A stretch of DNA of 64,000 bases from the NCBI GenBank assembly GCA_017889705.1, contig JAGGAB010000017.1, positions 1 to 64,000 on the forward strand, read 5' to 3'. Shown piece after piece: positions 35,421 through 44,035 of the stretch. The notes beneath the pieces were generated by a model. The model was not told the DNA's origin, did no database searches, and saw only the letters and a program-made list of their open reading frames with translations. Both the position numbers and the translations under genes were made by a program. The stretch's first letter is position 1. Each line of letters opens with the position of its first letter. This stretch comes from Bacillota bacterium. GTDB lineage: Bacteria > Bacillota > Negativicutes > Sporomusales > Sporomusaceae.

Positions 35421-35448
35421 TTGACTAAAAACAAAAAAATATTATAAT
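35421..35448 (+). promoter_or_regulatory. Promoter of the tandem leaders B and C
   Basis: TTGACT (35421-35426), 16 bases, TATAAT (35443-35448). No further promoter is evident between copies B and C, so both should be on one transcript. Confidence 0.7.
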
Positions 35449-35484
35449 AAATACAGTAAGTTAAAATAAATTCTATTTTACCGA

Positions 35485-35585
35485 GTCGCTTGATTATAGT
35501 AACGGAACAAAATTCCGATATTGAGTAAACAAGCCCAGCTCAGTTCGCGATTACTTAAGATCGTGTATTGTGCTGGGCTTTTTTG
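35485..35585 (+). ncRNA. Unrecognised structured leader RNA, copy B
   Basis: P1 GCTTG (35488-35492)/CAAGC (35530-35534). P3 CGGAA (35503-35507)/TTCCG (35513-35517) around CAAAA. Terminator AAGCCCAGC (35531-35539)/GCTGGGCTT (35572-35580) with T tail shares bases with the P1 3' strand. It is the first member of a tandem pair. Confidence 0.75.
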
Positions 35586-35646
35586 TTTGTTAAGCGCTTA
35601 GGCTAGACGAAAAGTTTGAATTCAACTACATATGCGATGCACGCGA

Positions 35647-35753
35647 GTCGCTTGATTATGGTAACGGAACAAAATTCCGATATTACAAAGTAAGCAAGCT
35701 AAGCTCAGATCACAGTCGTTTTAGATTGTGTATTGAGTTTGGCTTGCTTTTTC
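35647..35753 (+). ncRNA. Unrecognised structured leader RNA, copy C
   Basis: P1 GCTTG (35650-35654)/CAAGC (35695-35699). P3 CGGAA (35665-35669)/TTCCG (35675-35679) around CAAAA, with GTAA/TTAC stacked below. Terminator 35694-35707 with 35734-35747 (14 bp) and five Ts again overlaps the P1 3' strand. Second member of the tandem pair, 30 bases before the second DUF3870-like gene. Confidence 0.78.
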
Positions 35754-35782
35754 ATTTCGCGGTGACATGAGGAGGAGTAAAG

Positions 35783-36121
35783 GTGAATTATATTCATATA
35801 TTTTCCGGTAATGCCCAACTAGCCGAGGGGTCAGATATTCACGAGACATATAAGTACATTACTGTAGTAGCAAAGATTGATGTGCGAAACGGAGAAGTCG
35901 TCGACTGTGATGTCCCGGTTTTTTGTGAGGGAAGCAGTGCTTTTATAGCGGAAATTCTTATTGGTAAGAACATTGCGGAAGATTTGGATGAGGTTATTGA
36001 TGAGATTGAAACCCGCATGCATTCATTATCAAAATGGGCGCTTATTACCGCTATTCAGACCATGCACAATCGCTATATCATGTACAAAAGAAATTGCTTG
36101 AAGAGTAGTAATTGCTCCTGA
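35783..36121 (+). CDS. DUF3870-like small protein, copy 2
   Basis: 112 residues, GTG start with GAGGAG upstream. Paralog of the protein at 35012 (IHIFSGNAQLAEGSDIHETYKYITVV; MHSLSKWALITAIQTMHNRYIMYK). Function unknown. It follows the tandem leaders B and C. No terminator is visible between it and the cupin gene at 36217, so it may be the first gene of the long catabolic operon. Confidence 0.7.
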   Translation: MNYIHIFSGNAQLAEGSDIHETYKYITVVAKIDVRNGEVVDCDVPVFCEGSSAFIAEILIGKNIAEDLDEVIDEIETRMHSLSKWALITAIQTMHNRYIMYKRNCLKSSNCS

Positions 36122-36216
36122 GCTGCTTTTTGGCACATGAGAAGTTGGTTAAATAATGGTTTGTGTCTGTTAGCGGTTTTGAGAATACAGCATTGTTGGT
36201 AAGGGGGTGAAATAGA

Positions 36217-36552
36217 GTGAAAGTTATCAAGGCTAATGAGGGAAATGTTTATGAAGCACAAAACCACTTTAACATGTGGGGCATTAGAAAGTTTGGTCCG
36301 TCAGATGGCTCTAAATCTGTAAATGTATCCATTTCGGAGTTTCTGCCAAATGGCGGCGCATCCATGACAGCTTCCAACAAAGAAAGGATTTATTGCGTTC
36401 TTCGGGGTTCGATTACTGTACATGATGAGAATGGACAAGCCCATGTACTTGATGCAGGAGATATGATTTACATTGCCCCGGGGGAAAAACGTGACATGGC
36501 AGTTAACGGCCTCGTCGCAGCCAGAGTTTTAGTCATTGTTACTGATTGTTAA
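36217..36552 (+). CDS. Small single-domain cupin protein
   Basis: 111 residues. Cupin motif region: VLRGSITVHDENGQAHVLDAGDMIYIAPGEKRDMAVNG, with the G-D-x6-P-G turn. The first motif lacks the usual His-x-His pair (ASMTASNKERIYCVLRGS), so metal binding is doubtful. It could be a binding or regulatory protein, or a small isomerase. GGGGGTG precedes the GTG start. It opens the catabolic gene set. Confidence 0.78.
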   Translation: MKVIKANEGNVYEAQNHFNMWGIRKFGPSDGSKSVNVSISEFLPNGGASMTASNKERIYCVLRGSITVHDENGQAHVLDAGDMIYIAPGEKRDMAVNGLVAARVLVIVTDC

Positions 36553-36583
36553 ACCCGGTTCACAGAGACAAAAGGAGACTACT

Positions 36584-37543
36584 ATGAAAATTGAGGACCT
36601 TAAGAAAATCGCCGTATTAGGCACTGGGACAATGGGGCCTGGTATAGCGCAGAGCTATGCTATGGGTGGTTTTGAAGTAAATGTATATGACAAAAGCGAA
36701 AGCGCAATGGAAAAGGCCGAGATCATGCTGCAGGCCAATTTGGACACATTTGTGGAGGAAGGATTACTAACAGCCGACGAAGCGCGGCAAGTCGCGGGCC
36801 GGATATCTTACTGTAAAACTATATCTGAAGCAGTTGCCGGTGTGCAGTTCGTACAGGAGACTGTGAGTGAGAAACCGGAAATAAAAACAACGGTCTTTGC
36901 AGAACTGGACCAGCTGCTTCCTGATGATGTCATCATTGCATCAAATGCATCTGCACTGAATCCATTTACCTGTGTGCCGGAGCGGAGATTGCCGAATTTT
37001 ACCACAGCACACTGGTATGCTCCTCCTCATATAATCCCGTTGGTTGAGGTAGCTAAAGGAGAAAGAACTTCTGAAGATGCAATGTCGGTAACCGTTGAAC
37101 TGCTCCAGCGCTGTGGAAAGACTGCTGTCAGAATGGAGAAGTTTGTCCCAGGCTATATCATAAACAGAATTCAGATACTTCTTAATACTGAAGTCTTTTA
37201 TTTACTGGATAACGGCATATGTACGCCGGAGCAAATAGATCTTGCGGTCAAAGCGAGTTTTATGCCTCGCGGCATGGTATTAGGACTTGTGCAACGGTAT
37301 GATTTCACCGGCCTAGATATCAGTGCCAATAATATTGTAAACGCAAGCTATGTTATGCCTGAGACCAGCAAACGTCCCAAAGTCTTGTTTGACCATGTGG
37401 ACAAAGGTGAGCTTGGTGTCAAGACCGGTAAGGGCTTTTTCGACTACAGCGGCCGTAGTGCTGCAGAGGTGTGCCAAAAACGTGATAGGATGCTACTCAA
37501 GGTATTTAAAGAAACAAAAAATCTTATCAACGAAAAAATCTAA
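36584..37543 (+). CDS. 3-hydroxyacyl-CoA dehydrogenase-family oxidoreductase
   Basis: 319 residues. NAD-binding VLGTGTMGPGIAQSYAMGG at the N-terminus; the middle holds VQETVSEKPEIKTTVFAELD, and TTAHWYAPPHIIPLVEVAKG replaces the usual HFFNP stretch of beta-oxidation enzymes. The C-terminal domain has PGYIINRIQILLNTEVFYLLDNG. The HWYAPP variation suggests a substrate other than a CoA thioester. In this context I infer the oxidation of 3-hydroxy-5-oxohexanoate to triacetate, the role of the HOHDH enzyme in phloroglucinol degradation. ATG at 36584 has AAAGGAGA. Confidence 0.78.
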   Translation: MKIEDLKKIAVLGTGTMGPGIAQSYAMGGFEVNVYDKSESAMEKAEIMLQANLDTFVEEGLLTADEARQVAGRISYCKTISEAVAGVQFVQETVSEKPEIKTTVFAELDQLLPDDVIIASNASALNPFTCVPERRLPNFTTAHWYAPPHIIPLVEVAKGERTSEDAMSVTVELLQRCGKTAVRMEKFVPGYIINRIQILLNTEVFYLLDNGICTPEQIDLAVKASFMPRGMVLGLVQRYDFTGLDISANNIVNASYVMPETSKRPKVLFDHVDKGELGVKTGKGFFDYSGRSAAEVCQKRDRMLLKVFKETKNLINEKI

Positions 37544-37585
37544 ATTGCTAAAAATAATTAGTACTCTTTGAACGGAGGCGAATTT

Positions 37586-38887
37586 GTGGATCCGACAATT
37601 GTTGGTATTATTGGGTCGGTTGCCATGATTGTATTTATCGTGCTTGGCGTACATATCGGCACGAGTATGGCGATAACTGGTTTCTTGGGAATGGTGGCGC
37701 TAACCAATCTAGATGCTGCCTGGGGTATTTTACAGACTACTCCTTACAGCAGTATGGCTAACTATGGCTTAAGCGTAATTGTGCTATTTGTATTAATGGG
37801 GCAGTTGGCTTATCATTCAGGACTTAGTTATGACATGTACCGGGCGGCTTACACCTGGCTTGGACATTTGCCAGGAGGATTGGCTATGTCGACCATTGTT
37901 GCCTGTACAGGAATTGGAGCTTTATGTGGTTCGACAACCGCCACTACGGCTACGATGGGGATTGTTGCATTGCCGGAAATGAAAAAGTTTGGTTATCAGG
38001 GCGGTTTTTCCGCTGCGACGGTAGCTTGTGCAGGGACTTTGGGCACCATGGTGCCGCCCAGCGTGCTGCTGATGTTATATGGTGTTATGTGTTCTTTGTC
38101 AATTGGAAAGCTGTTTTCTGCCGTTATTATTCCAGGTGTATCTTTGATGTTTGCCTATATAGTTGTAGCTTATATTATGATCAAACGGAGGCCGGAACTG
38201 GGGCCGCAGGGGCAGAAGTACAGCTGGAAAGAGCGTTTTGAAGCCCTTTATCATGTTAAAGATTTGCTGCTCCTGATAGTTATTGTTATTGGCGGGATGC
38301 TTGCAGGGCTCTTTACCGTCAATGAGGGAGGCGCCATGGGGGTATTTGGAGCGCTTATCGTTGCGGCTTTACGTCGAAAACTGAGTGTTGAAATGCTTAA
38401 AAAGGCACTCCTTGATGCCGGTAAAACTTCAGCCATGATTTTCATGATTATCATCGGCGCGATGATTTTTAATCAATTCCTAGCCGTATCTCGTTTGCCT
38501 GGTGAGATGGCATCCTTCTTCTCTGATTTGCCGGTTCACCGTAATCTGGTAATGGTTGGGATGATCATCGTTTATATTTTTCTCGGTGCAATCATGGATG
38601 AAATTGGAATGCTGCTGCTAACAATACCTATCTTTTACCCTGTTATTCAGGCGCTTCAGTTTAACCCATACTGGTTTGGCGTAATTCTGGTGCTTGTTAT
38701 GGCATCAGGTATGATATGCCCGCCTGTAGGTATGAATTGTTTCATTATTGCTGGTGTAGATAAATCAATCAGCTTACAAACAATCTATAAGGGCGTTTGG
38801 CCCTACTGGTTTGCTCTTGTTGCAATGATGGTGTTAATGTTTATTATTCCAGAACTAGCTACATTCTTACCACAATTTCTCGAATAG
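37586..38887 (+). CDS. TRAP transporter large permease (DctM-like)
   Basis: About 433 residues with ~12 hydrophobic segments. DctM signatures: GALCGSTTATTATMGIVALPEM, GTLGTMVPPSVLLMLYG and GAIMDEIGMLLLTIPIFYPV. GTG at 37586 follows GGAGG by seven bases. Together with the DctP and DctQ genes below it forms a sodium-coupled carboxylate (or aromatic) importer. The order M-P-Q is unusual; P-Q-M is commoner. Confidence 0.9.
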   Translation: MDPTIVGIIGSVAMIVFIVLGVHIGTSMAITGFLGMVALTNLDAAWGILQTTPYSSMANYGLSVIVLFVLMGQLAYHSGLSYDMYRAAYTWLGHLPGGLAMSTIVACTGIGALCGSTTATTATMGIVALPEMKKFGYQGGFSAATVACAGTLGTMVPPSVLLMLYGVMCSLSIGKLFSAVIIPGVSLMFAYIVVAYIMIKRRPELGPQGQKYSWKERFEALYHVKDLLLLIVIVIGGMLAGLFTVNEGGAMGVFGALIVAALRRKLSVEMLKKALLDAGKTSAMIFMIIIGAMIFNQFLAVSRLPGEMASFFSDLPVHRNLVMVGMIIVYIFLGAIMDEIGMLLLTIPIFYPVIQALQFNPYWFGVILVLVMASGMICPPVGMNCFIIAGVDKSISLQTIYKGVWPYWFALVAMMVLMFIIPELATFLPQFLE

Positions 38888-38938
38888 GTCACTGACAAAC
38901 GTCAGGACACTATAAAAAAATCAAGGGGGAAAAAAGAA

Positions 38939-40000
38939 ATGAAGAAAAAGTGGAAGATTTTAACCGTGGGTTTACTGGTGTTGTCTTTAGCTATTAGTTT
39001 GCTGGCAGGATGCGGCAGTTCAAAAGATGCTGCGAGCGACGGTAAAAAGGTAACAAAGCTAAAATTTACGCACCATAACCCGCCGAATGCGTTTGTTTGT
39101 ACGCAAGGTATGGAGCCATGGGCAAAAGAGATCGAAAAGAAAACTGGCGGTCAAGTCAAAATTGATATCTATCCGTCTTCAACGCTGGCTAAACCGCAGG
39201 ATGCTTATGACTCAGTTATTAAGGGAACAGCAGATATTGCTTGGGGCTATATTACTTATTATCCGGGACGCTTCCCGCTGACAGAGGTATTGAATTTGCC
39301 TATGTTAGGAGTAAATAAGGCTACTATGGGCAGTAAAGTTATATGGGAATTGTTCCAAAAAACTCCGGCCATGCAAAAAGAATTTGCTGACGTAAAAGTG
39401 CTGATGCTCCACACGCATGACGGTGCGCCTGTAACCTCGCGCAAGCCAATTAATAACCTGGATGACATGGCCGGTAAAAAATTGCGTACAGCCGGAGGAC
39501 CGTTAGTACCTTATCTCCAGTCGATTGGCGCATCTCCAATGGCAATGCCGGCTCCTGACACTTACCAGGCAACTGAAAAAGGCGTTATTGACGGAGCCGT
39601 TATGGCGTGGGAAGCAGTTGAAATGTTGAATTTACAGGAAGTCGCCAAAAATGCTGTTGATGCTAATGTTGCTTCAGGTACCTTTTTCTTAATAATGAAT
39701 AAAAAGGCCTGGGACAGCCTGACACCAGAACAACAAAAAGTATTTGAAGAAGAAAGCGGCGACAAAGCCAGTCAGTTATTTGCTAAGGCATGGGACAACA
39801 CTAAGACTTCGTCCACTAATAAATTTACTAAAGCCGGTGGAAAAATTTTAACTCCTGATGCAGCAGAATTAGCCCGCTGGAAGGAAAAGGCAAAGCCTGT
39901 CTGGGATAAATGGGCAAATGATCTAGAGGCAAAAGGGTTGCCCGGGAAAGCAGTGTTGGCTGACACCTTACAATTGATTGAAAAATATAAAGGACAATAG
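38939..40000 (+). CDS. TRAP transporter substrate-binding lipoprotein (DctP-like)
   Basis: 353 residues. Lipoprotein signal with lipobox LAGC near residue 24. DctP features: WAKEIEKKTGGQVKIDIYPSSTLAKPQDAYDSVIKG and MAGKKLRTAGGP, where the Arg normally binds a substrate carboxylate. Most TRAP ligands are carboxylates, so gallate or another aromatic acid would fit, but free phenols are less typical. The true ligand is unknown. Confidence 0.9.
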   Translation: MKKKWKILTVGLLVLSLAISLLAGCGSSKDAASDGKKVTKLKFTHHNPPNAFVCTQGMEPWAKEIEKKTGGQVKIDIYPSSTLAKPQDAYDSVIKGTADIAWGYITYYPGRFPLTEVLNLPMLGVNKATMGSKVIWELFQKTPAMQKEFADVKVLMLHTHDGAPVTSRKPINNLDDMAGKKLRTAGGPLVPYLQSIGASPMAMPAPDTYQATEKGVIDGAVMAWEAVEMLNLQEVAKNAVDANVASGTFFLIMNKKAWDSLTPEQQKVFEEESGDKASQLFAKAWDNTKTSSTNKFTKAGGKILTPDAAELARWKEKAKPVWDKWANDLEAKGLPGKAVLADTLQLIEKYKGQ

Positions 40001-40057
40001 GCCGGATATGCTTTTGTGTAAAGGTTAGACTCTGTAATTTGAGGAGGTGTGAGCGGG

Positions 40058-40564
40058 TTGTTACTATTTAAAGAGTACGTCTATAAACTAAGCGCCAGTT
40101 TGAATCTAATTGGCCTTTCGCTGACATTAGTCATGGTTGCAACAGTGGTAGTGGATATCTTTGGGCGTGCTCTCTTTAATATACCGCTGCAAGGATCTTA
40201 TGAATTAGTCGAGTGCATCATGGGTTTGGTTATTGTATTCGCCATTGGTTATACGCAGGTGCGTAATTCCCATATTAATGTACCCGGCGTAATCGAGCTG
40301 CTTCCGCAAAGCGGTCAGAGAACAGCGAATGCAGTTGTCAATTTGATTGGTTTTGTCACATATAGTTTGTTTGCTTGGCAGGCCTTTATCAAGGCAGGCA
40401 CGGAAATCAAAGCTCAAACTGTATCAGCAGTGCTGGCAATTCCCAAATATCCTTTCTTGTATGCCTGTGCCTTTGGCTTTGGTGTTCTGGCGCTGGTTTA
40501 TCTGGCGCAAGCTTTTGCACCAGATGAGGTGGAAGAAAGTGATGAAACGGAAATAGGTGTTTGA
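40058..40564 (+). CDS. TRAP transporter small permease (DctQ-like)
   Basis: 168 residues with four membrane segments (for example LIGLSLTLVMVATVVVDIFGRALFN and LVECIMGLVIVFAIGYTQV). The DctQ-type FGRALFNIPLQGSYELVE segment is present. The start is uncertain: GTG at 40049 is one base from AGGAGG, so TTG at 40058 (ten-base gap) is preferred. Confidence 0.85.
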   Translation: MLLFKEYVYKLSASLNLIGLSLTLVMVATVVVDIFGRALFNIPLQGSYELVECIMGLVIVFAIGYTQVRNSHINVPGVIELLPQSGQRTANAVVNLIGFVTYSLFAWQAFIKAGTEIKAQTVSAVLAIPKYPFLYACAFGFGVLALVYLAQAFAPDEVEESDETEIGV

Positions 40565-40599
40565 GCTTTACGCAGACAAGTGGTAGAGGAGTTGTTTAT

Positions 40600-41379
40600 A
40601 TGTTGGAGTTGTTTTCACTCAAAGGAAAAAACGCGATTGTTATTGGCGGTGCCGGCGGTATTGGCCAAGCGATCGCCCAAGGCTTGGCAGCAGCAGGCGC
40701 CACGGTAGGCATTGCCAGTAGAAGTGTTGAGTCTTTGCAAAGAGCAGTGCAGGAAATAAAGGAAGCCTGTCAGCTTGATGTCAGATATTACACGGTTGAC
40801 GCAGCTAATGAAGAGAGTATTGCGGCGTTGGTCAAGGCTTCGGTTTTAGATATGGGTAAAGTTGATATATTAGTCAATGCTCAGGGTTTTAATAAAAAGT
40901 TCAACGCGGAAGAGTTCCCTGCAGATGTTTTCAGGCAGATGTTTGACGTAAATGTCACTGGCGTAATGCTGTGCTGTAAACATTTCGGCAAGCACATGAT
41001 TAAGAACGGGTATGGCAAAATCGTTAACGTATCATCTGTTCGCGGCAGAATTGCCACCCGTCATCCAGGTAATGCAGGATATTGCGGCACCAAGGGCGCT
41101 TTGGACATGATTACCCGTCAGTTAGCGTCCGAGTTTGGCAAATACAACGTTACCGTTAATGCTATTGGGCCGACAGTTACGGAAACACCGATGATGACTG
41201 AGATTCTGAATAGCCGTGGACCAGATGCAAGAAAAGAAATGGCGGAGCAGTTGCCAATGAAACGAATGGCTCTGCCGTCTGATTGTGTAGGACCTGCTGT
41301 GTTCTTGTGTTCTGATGCATCAGGCTTTGTAACCGGCAATATCATTTATCCAGATGGTGGTCTTACAGCTATTGGTTAA
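40600..41379 (+). CDS. Short-chain dehydrogenase/reductase; candidate phloroglucinol reductase
   Basis: 259 residues. Rossmann GGAGGIGQAIA near residue 15, NAQG motif (VNAQGFN), catalytic Ser in NVSSVRGR and YCGTK (Tyr-x3-Lys), C-terminal GNIIYPDGG. The fold is shared by many alcohol and naphthol reductases. Phloroglucinol reductases are NADPH-dependent SDR proteins, and this is the only SDR among the ring-opening genes. The assignment is an inference from context. ATG at 40600 has AGAGGAG seven bases upstream; the earlier frame-open start lies within dctQ. Confidence 0.8.
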   Translation: MLELFSLKGKNAIVIGGAGGIGQAIAQGLAAAGATVGIASRSVESLQRAVQEIKEACQLDVRYYTVDAANEESIAALVKASVLDMGKVDILVNAQGFNKKFNAEEFPADVFRQMFDVNVTGVMLCCKHFGKHMIKNGYGKIVNVSSVRGRIATRHPGNAGYCGTKGALDMITRQLASEFGKYNVTVNAIGPTVTETPMMTEILNSRGPDARKEMAEQLPMKRMALPSDCVGPAVFLCSDASGFVTGNIIYPDGGLTAIG

Positions 41380-41402
41380 ACACTACTAAGGGAGATGCAG
41401 AT

Positions 41403-43652
41403 ATGGGATACGATAAAATTGTTACATCAACAGCATGGTCTCCTGGCCCTGGTTGTCACGGTGGATGTGGTGTGAAGCTATATGTTCAGGATGACAAGGT
41501 TGTACACGTAGAAGGTGATGAACAGCACCCCTTTAGCAATGGCCGCGCCTGTCCTCGCTTGTTGGCAATGACACAATATATGTATCACCCCGACCGTATT
41601 ACCTACCCGCTTAAACGGGTAGGTGAACGGGGTGAAGGGAATTTTGAGCGGATTACCTGGGACGAAGCGTTGGATATTATTGAGGAAAAATTAAGCGGCA
41701 TAAAAGAAGAATACGGTCCTGAGTCAGTGCTGTTTTGTCAGGGAACCGGACGGGATATTGGTGGGCCTATTTCTTTCTTGGCTTATTCTTATGGCAGTCC
41801 CAATTGGGTTCAATTAGGATTAGGCGGTCATTCGTGTTATACACCTCGGCTTGGCGCCATGATGGCAACACATGGTGACTATGCGGTTATGGATGCGGCT
41901 CAATTTTCGGAACAACGATATGATGACCCAGAGTATCAAGTGCCCAAGGTTATTATAATCTGGGGACAAAATCCAATGCCAGGTTGTCCGGATGGCTTTT
42001 TCGGCCACTGGGTTGTTGATTGCATGAAGCGGGGTTCAAAACTGATAGTTATTGATCCACGTTGGACCTGGTTCTCTTCCCGGGCAGAACAGTTTTTGCA
42101 AATCAGGCCTGGTACTGATGGCGCACTGGCATTAGGCTTTATTAATGTCATTATCGATGAAGAACTGTACGACAAGGAATTTGTTGAAAACTGGACAGAA
42201 GGCTTTGAAGAGCTGCGGCAGCGAGCAGCAGAATATCCACCCGAACGGGTTGCGGAAATCACCTGGATTCCGAAGGAAGATATCATTGCTGCTGCCCGGC
42301 TGTATGCGGGTGCTAAGCCGGCTGCTATTCATTGGGGTGTTCCAATCGATATGAATCCGGAAGGCTCAACCGTTGCTCAGGCTATCAGCCATTTATGGTG
42401 TTTAACCGGCAATTTGGAGGTACCGGGTGGTAATATCATTGCCCGGCCCTCGCATGGTGTAACTACGTATCCCTTCTCTACTCAAGAAATGCATGAACTC
42501 TATGGCGAAGATTTTGTAAAGCGTATGAATGAAAAACGGATCGGAGCCAAAGAGTATGCGATGGTCAGAAACTTCCGGGGCTGGGCGCAACCTGATGTAA
42601 CGGTGCAACAGATGCTGAGCGGTAAACCTTACCCGATCAAAGCCTGCTGGATTCAAACCAGTAATATATTGGGGGGCCAAGCGGTTGATGTGAAACTGCA
42701 TCACGAAGCGTTGAAAAAGATGGATTTTGTTGTAGTGGCTGATCTGTTCCACAATCCGACATCAATGGCTGTTGCAGACATCATTCTGCCTGTTGCCTCT
42801 TTTGCCGAAAAGGAAAGTTTCCGCTCCTGGTGGGCGCCGTTGCAGGTGATTTCACCGGCAGTCAAGGTCGGCGAATGCCGGTCAGATTGGGAAATTAATC
42901 TGGAGCTGGCCAAACGGTTTAATCCAGAACTCAAAAGACGTTATGAAACTGTTAAAGATCTTATTAATGACAGGATGAAAATCGCTGGGACAACCTATGA
43001 GCAATTGCAGAAAGATGGCGGTTGGGTAATGCCTGCTAGGAACAGTTCCACACGGCCTTACCGACGGCATGAAAAAGGGTTGCTGCGTCCTGATGGAAAG
43101 CCAGGTTTTCGGACACCGTCAGGCAAAGTTGAATTTTCCAGCCGAAGTTATGGCGAGTGGGGGCTTGATCCCTTACCCTACTTCAGTGAGCCGCCGGCAA
43201 GTGAAGTACGTACGCCGGAACAATTTGAAAAGTATCCGTTAATCATGGTGACAGGGCGTCGTTCATCCGTGTATTTCCACTCCGAACACCGAATGATTCC
43301 ATGGCTGCGTGAGTGTGATCCTGACCCAGTTGTTGAAATCCACCCCAGTGTGGCTAACCCATTAGGGGTTGAGAATGGCGAATGGGTTTATATTGAGAAT
43401 GATCAAGGGCGGATTAGACGCAAGGCAGTGGTGACACCGATTGTGCATCCCAAAGTAATTAGTGTACCTCATGGTTGGTGGCTGCCGGAGCAGTCCGGCA
43501 AAGAACCAAACTTGTTTGGTATCTGGGATATCAATTGTAATGTGCTGACGCCGACTGGTACTCAAAGCAAATCCGGCTATGGCGGCGGGGCTTATAAAAC
43601 TACGCTGGTTAAGATTGTGAAGATCAGGGAAAGGCAGGAGCGCAATGGCTAG
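41403..43652 (+). CDS. Bis-MGD molybdoenzyme, catechol-dehydroxylase-like catalytic subunit
   Basis: 749 residues. DMSO-reductase superfamily: N-terminal GPGCHGGCGV, RITWDEALDIIEEKL, IWGQNPMPGCPDG, IQTSNILGG and a C-terminal dinucleotide-binding domain. Cluster Cys are at 18, 22 and 50 only (the first of the usual four is absent), so a normal [4Fe-4S] at this end is uncertain. LGGHSCYTPR (~143-149) may hold the Mo ligand. This N-terminus recalls gut catechol dehydroxylase-like enzymes. It may remove or move a ring hydroxyl. No Tat signal, so cytoplasmic. It overlaps its ferredoxin partner by eight bases. Confidence 0.75.
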   Translation: MGYDKIVTSTAWSPGPGCHGGCGVKLYVQDDKVVHVEGDEQHPFSNGRACPRLLAMTQYMYHPDRITYPLKRVGERGEGNFERITWDEALDIIEEKLSGIKEEYGPESVLFCQGTGRDIGGPISFLAYSYGSPNWVQLGLGGHSCYTPRLGAMMATHGDYAVMDAAQFSEQRYDDPEYQVPKVIIIWGQNPMPGCPDGFFGHWVVDCMKRGSKLIVIDPRWTWFSSRAEQFLQIRPGTDGALALGFINVIIDEELYDKEFVENWTEGFEELRQRAAEYPPERVAEITWIPKEDIIAAARLYAGAKPAAIHWGVPIDMNPEGSTVAQAISHLWCLTGNLEVPGGNIIARPSHGVTTYPFSTQEMHELYGEDFVKRMNEKRIGAKEYAMVRNFRGWAQPDVTVQQMLSGKPYPIKACWIQTSNILGGQAVDVKLHHEALKKMDFVVVADLFHNPTSMAVADIILPVASFAEKESFRSWWAPLQVISPAVKVGECRSDWEINLELAKRFNPELKRRYETVKDLINDRMKIAGTTYEQLQKDGGWVMPARNSSTRPYRRHEKGLLRPDGKPGFRTPSGKVEFSSRSYGEWGLDPLPYFSEPPASEVRTPEQFEKYPLIMVTGRRSSVYFHSEHRMIPWLRECDPDPVVEIHPSVANPLGVENGEWVYIENDQGRIRRKAVVTPIVHPKVISVPHGWWLPEQSGKEPNLFGIWDINCNVLTPTGTQSKSGYGGGAYKTTLVKIVKIRERQERNG

Positions 43653-43974
43653 AAAAGGCTTACTGATTGACTATGAGTATTGTACCGGTTGTCATACATG
43701 CGAGGTGGCTTGTAAGCAAGAGCACCATTATCCGCCAGGCAAGTGGGGTATAAAAATAAATGAAGTGGTGCTGGAAACCTTTAATAAAGTAGAAATTGAT
43801 TATCTCCCCTTTCCCACTGATCTTTGCGATCTTTGTCAGCATAGAACAGTAAATGGCGAGCTGCCTTCCTGCGTGAAACACTGTCAAGCGGCTTGTATGG
43901 CATATGGAGAGATTAGCGAATTAGCAAAACAAATGGAAGAAAAGCCCAAAACAGTATTGTTTGCTCCTAGATGA
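43645..43974 (+). CDS. Ferredoxin-like electron-transfer subunit
   Basis: 109 residues. First Cys set CTGCHTCEVAC (C13, C16, C19, C23); second region CDLC...SCVKHCQAAC. This supports two [4Fe-4S] clusters in a minimal HybA/DmsB-type fold. It overlaps the preceding molybdoenzyme gene by eight bases, so it is almost certainly its electron partner. ATG with GGCAGGAG upstream. Confidence 0.85.
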   Translation: MARKGLLIDYEYCTGCHTCEVACKQEHHYPPGKWGIKINEVVLETFNKVEIDYLPFPTDLCDLCQHRTVNGELPSCVKHCQAACMAYGEISELAKQMEEKPKTVLFAPR

Positions 43975-44035
43975 GGGCCTTAGCCTGAGTTATGAGCAGT
44001 GTGCTAGTGAATACATTGAGGAGGTATACAAAAAT

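Noticed and set aside
34731-35753. Leader copies as purine or preQ1 riboswitches
   Set aside because: The AT-rich loops looked similar at first, but the three-way junction with GTTTCTACC-like and CCGTAAA-like segments of purine aptamers is absent, and the preQ1 loop/tail pattern is missing.
34731-35753. Leader repeats as a mobile element or CRISPR-like array
   Set aside because: Spacing is irregular, each copy has its own different terminator loop, copies keep pairing rather than sequence, and they sit in the same orientation before genes.
36584-37543. Ordinary 3-hydroxybutyryl-CoA dehydrogenase for butyrate formation
   Set aside because: No crotonase or butyryl-CoA dehydrogenase is near, and the usual HFFNP-type stretch is replaced by HWYAPP. 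The ring-cleavage context fits better, though this stays open.
41403-43652. Formate dehydrogenase or nitrate reductase
   Set aside because: The full four-Cys N-terminal motif, Tat signal and typical active-site Cys/Sec context of formate dehydrogenase are not seen. The partner is a minimal ferredoxin rather than a membrane-bound set.
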